NCBI GenBank assembly: GCA_947589525.1
Contig: CANQAW010000086.1
Coordinates: forward strand, 1-7,257
Source: Candidatus Gastranaerophilales bacterium
Lineage (GTDB): Bacteria > Cyanobacteriota > Vampirovibrionia > Gastranaerophilales > Gastranaerophilaceae
Reading direction: 5' to 3'
DNA: 7,257 nt
Made by a program: the position numbers and the translations under genes. Positions 6,108 to 7,257 of this stretch are shown here, piece by piece. The stretch's first letter is position 1, and each line of letters starts with the position of its first letter. A model generated the notes under the pieces. It had not been told where the DNA came from. It was given only the letters and a program-made list of their open reading frames with translations, and searched no databases.

Positions 6108-6150
6108 ATTAAAGTCGGGCAATTTAAGTAATTTGCCCGACTTTAATTTT
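6108..6150 (+). terminator. Rho-independent terminator of the GT2-radical SAM operon
   Basis: A perfect 15-base-pair inverted repeat (ATTAAAGTCGGGCAA at 6108-6122; complement at 6133-6147) encloses a 10-base loop with GTCGGGC at the heart of the stem. It begins 6 bases after the radical SAM stop codon and is followed by a short T run (6147-6150). The U tract is weak, but the stem is by far the strongest hairpin seen in the window. It insulates the next gene. Confidence 0.85.
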
Positions 6151-6157
6151 AAAATAA

Positions 6158-6185
6158 TTGTCAAAAATAATTCGCATGATAAAAT
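6158..6185 (+). promoter_or_regulatory. Predicted promoter of the aldo/keto reductase gene
   Basis: TTGTCA (6158-6163, 5 of 6) is followed after 16 bases by TAAAAT (6180-6185, 5 of 6), preceded by TGA as in extended -10 promoters. It lies directly after the terminator and predicts a leader of about 25 bases. That leader contains the ribosome binding site AGGGGT (6205-6210), six bases before the ATG. Unlike the promoters of UDG and GT1, this one gives a conventional leader. Confidence 0.6.
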
Positions 6186-6216
6186 TAATTTATAGGATAA
6201 AAATAGGGGTGTATTT

Positions 6217-7257
6217 ATGAAAAGGCGGGAATTTATAATCAACTCGGCGCTTGCTCTCGGTACGGGTGCATTGCTTTCGGGATGCGGTAAAAAGGAATTA
6301 ATAAAATCTCAAAACCAAGTTACAAGAAGAAAATATAAAAATATTACGGTTCCGCTTCTCGGACTCGGATGTATGCGGCTTCCCATGAAAGGAAAGGAAA
6401 TCGACCAACGGGAATTAGATGCAATGGTGGATTACTGCATGGAGCATGGTGCAAACTATTTTGATACCGCCTATATGTATGTTGATTCAAAATCGGAAAA
6501 CGCTATCGGCGAATCATTGAAGCGTTATAAAAGAGAAGATTTTATACTCGCCGATAAAAGCCCCATATATAAAATGAAAACAAGCGAGGATGTCGGAGTA
6601 ATTTTTGAAGAACAGCTAAAAAAATGTCAGGTTGACTATTTTGATTTTTATATGTGCCACAATATAAACAAAAATACGGTTGATACATATCGAAATGTAA
6701 AAATGACGGAAGAGCTGGACAAACTTAAAAAGGAAGGAAAAATAAAATATTTGGGATTTTCATTCCATGGAACTCCCGAAATTTTGAAAGAAGTCGTACG
6801 GGATTATAAATGGGATTTTGCGCAATTACAGGTTAATTACCTTGATTGGGATGTTGTAAAAGCTCATGAGCAATATGATATTGTTCAAGCGCAAGGTATT
6901 CCCGTAACAGTTATGGAGCCTTTAAGAGGGGGCGGACTTGTTAATTTAAGCGAAAAAGCCCTTGCAAAACTTAAAGAAAATTCTTCGGACAGTCCCGCAA
7001 AATTCGGCTTAAGATGGGCTTCAAGCAGAGATAACGTAGTAACCGTGCTTTCGGGAATGAGCAGTCTTGAACAGGTTAAAGAAAACATTCAAACATTTAT
7101 CGACTACAAGGAAATGGATGAAAACGAAGAAAAACTTGCAGATGAAATTGCAAAAATAATACAATCTCAAGGCGAAATTAACTGTACCGCCTGCAAATAT
7201 TGTACGGAAGTTTGTCCGAGAGGAATTAACATTCCCGCCATTTTTGCACTTTATAAC
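6217..7257 (+). CDS. Tat-exported lipoprotein aldo/keto reductase with 4Fe-4S domain, 3'-truncated
   Basis: 347 residues are visible with no stop before the window ends; the family usually runs a few tens of residues longer. The N-terminus is a twin-arginine signal (KRREFI, 2-7), then a hydrophobic stretch and a lipobox LSGC (20-23). C23 would therefore be lipidated, and the enzyme exported folded with its cofactor. The catalytic domain is an aldo/keto reductase barrel with the full tetrad: D83 (FDTAYMY), Y88, K114 and H148. K114 sits in LADKSP rather than the common LATK form. A C-terminal ferredoxin motif follows, C323-x2-C326-x2-C329-x3-C333-P. It fits the group of iron-sulfur aldo/keto reductases (COG1453-like), whose electron donors and substrates are mostly unknown. 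A periplasmic or outer-surface redox role is inferred from the signal peptide, and whether NAD(P)H is the donor there is unclear. A clear AGGGGT ribosome binding site supports the start. Confidence 0.93.
   Translation, partial: MKRREFIINSALALGTGALLSGCGKKELIKSQNQVTRRKYKNITVPLLGLGCMRLPMKGKEIDQRELDAMVDYCMEHGANYFDTAYMYVDSKSENAIGESLKRYKREDFILADKSPIYKMKTSEDVGVIFEEQLKKCQVDYFDFYMCHNINKNTVDTYRNVKMTEELDKLKKEGKIKYLGFSFHGTPEILKEVVRDYKWDFAQLQVNYLDWDVVKAHEQYDIVQAQGIPVTVMEPLRGGGLVNLSEKALAKLKENSSDSPAKFGLRWASSRDNVVTVLSGMSSLEQVKENIQTFIDYKEMDENEEKLADEIAKIIQSQGEINCTACKYCTEVCPRGINIPAIFALYN

Noticed and set aside
2096..6115. 13-base exact repeat AACTTATTAAAGT at 2096-2108 and 6103-6115
   Set aside because: A rough estimate for this base composition gives about one such match expected by chance within the window, and no functional link between the sites is visible.
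6885..7088. Minus-strand open frame inside the aldo/keto reductase
   Set aside because: It is antisense to a clearly coding region with a complete catalytic tetrad, and has no ribosome binding site or recognisable motif.

Overview
This is an AT-rich bacterial window (roughly one-third G+C throughout, judged by eye) with six intact or edge-truncated genes and one gene broken by an in-frame stop. Nothing in it fixes the taxonomy. The mix of a family-4 uracil-DNA glycosylase, an EntS-like MFS exporter, a predicted Tat-exported lipoprotein aldo/keto reductase and surface-glycan enzymes fits a low-GC anaerobic, probably host-associated, bacterium. A gut cyanobacterial relative (Gastranaerophilales/Vampirovibrionia) is my best but weak guess.

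Layout, left to right. (1) 1-419, minus: most of a 4Fe-4S uracil-DNA glycosylase, running off the left edge. (2) 537-1532, plus: a GT-A glycosyltransferase, divergent from the UDG. (3) 1522-2064, minus: a very small tyrosine recombinase made only of the catalytic domain, convergent with the glycosyltransferase and overlapping its last 11 bases. (4) 2244-3467, minus: an MFS exporter. (5) 3674-4762, plus: a second GT-A glycosyltransferase, interrupted by one in-frame TAG. (6) 4759-6102, plus: a radical SAM protein that overlaps the glycosyltransferase stop by 4 bases (ATGA). A strong hairpin terminator at 6108-6150 ends this operon. (7) 6217-7257, plus: a Tat-dependent lipoprotein aldo/keto reductase with a C-terminal ferredoxin motif, running off the right edge. 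No rRNA, tRNA, CRISPR array or insertion sequence was seen, and no gap between genes exceeds about 210 bases.

How the genes may work together (inference). The two glycosyltransferases and the radical SAM protein look like part of a surface polysaccharide or glycoconjugate pathway. All three end in a similar short tail ending in a pattern like h-G-h-K-h-S. GT1 and the radical SAM protein also share an LRN(L/I)FSV segment just before it. The catalytic-only recombinase beside the first glycosyltransferase resembles in architecture the FimB/FimE type that flips promoters, but no invertible element was found. The nonsense codon in the second glycosyltransferase looks recent, because the downstream frame is undamaged and still carries recognisable family motifs.

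A genome-level pattern also stands out. Several genes lack a Shine-Dalgarno sequence and have a good -10 box ending only 6 to 11 bases before the ATG, which suggests leaderless or nearly leaderless transcripts.
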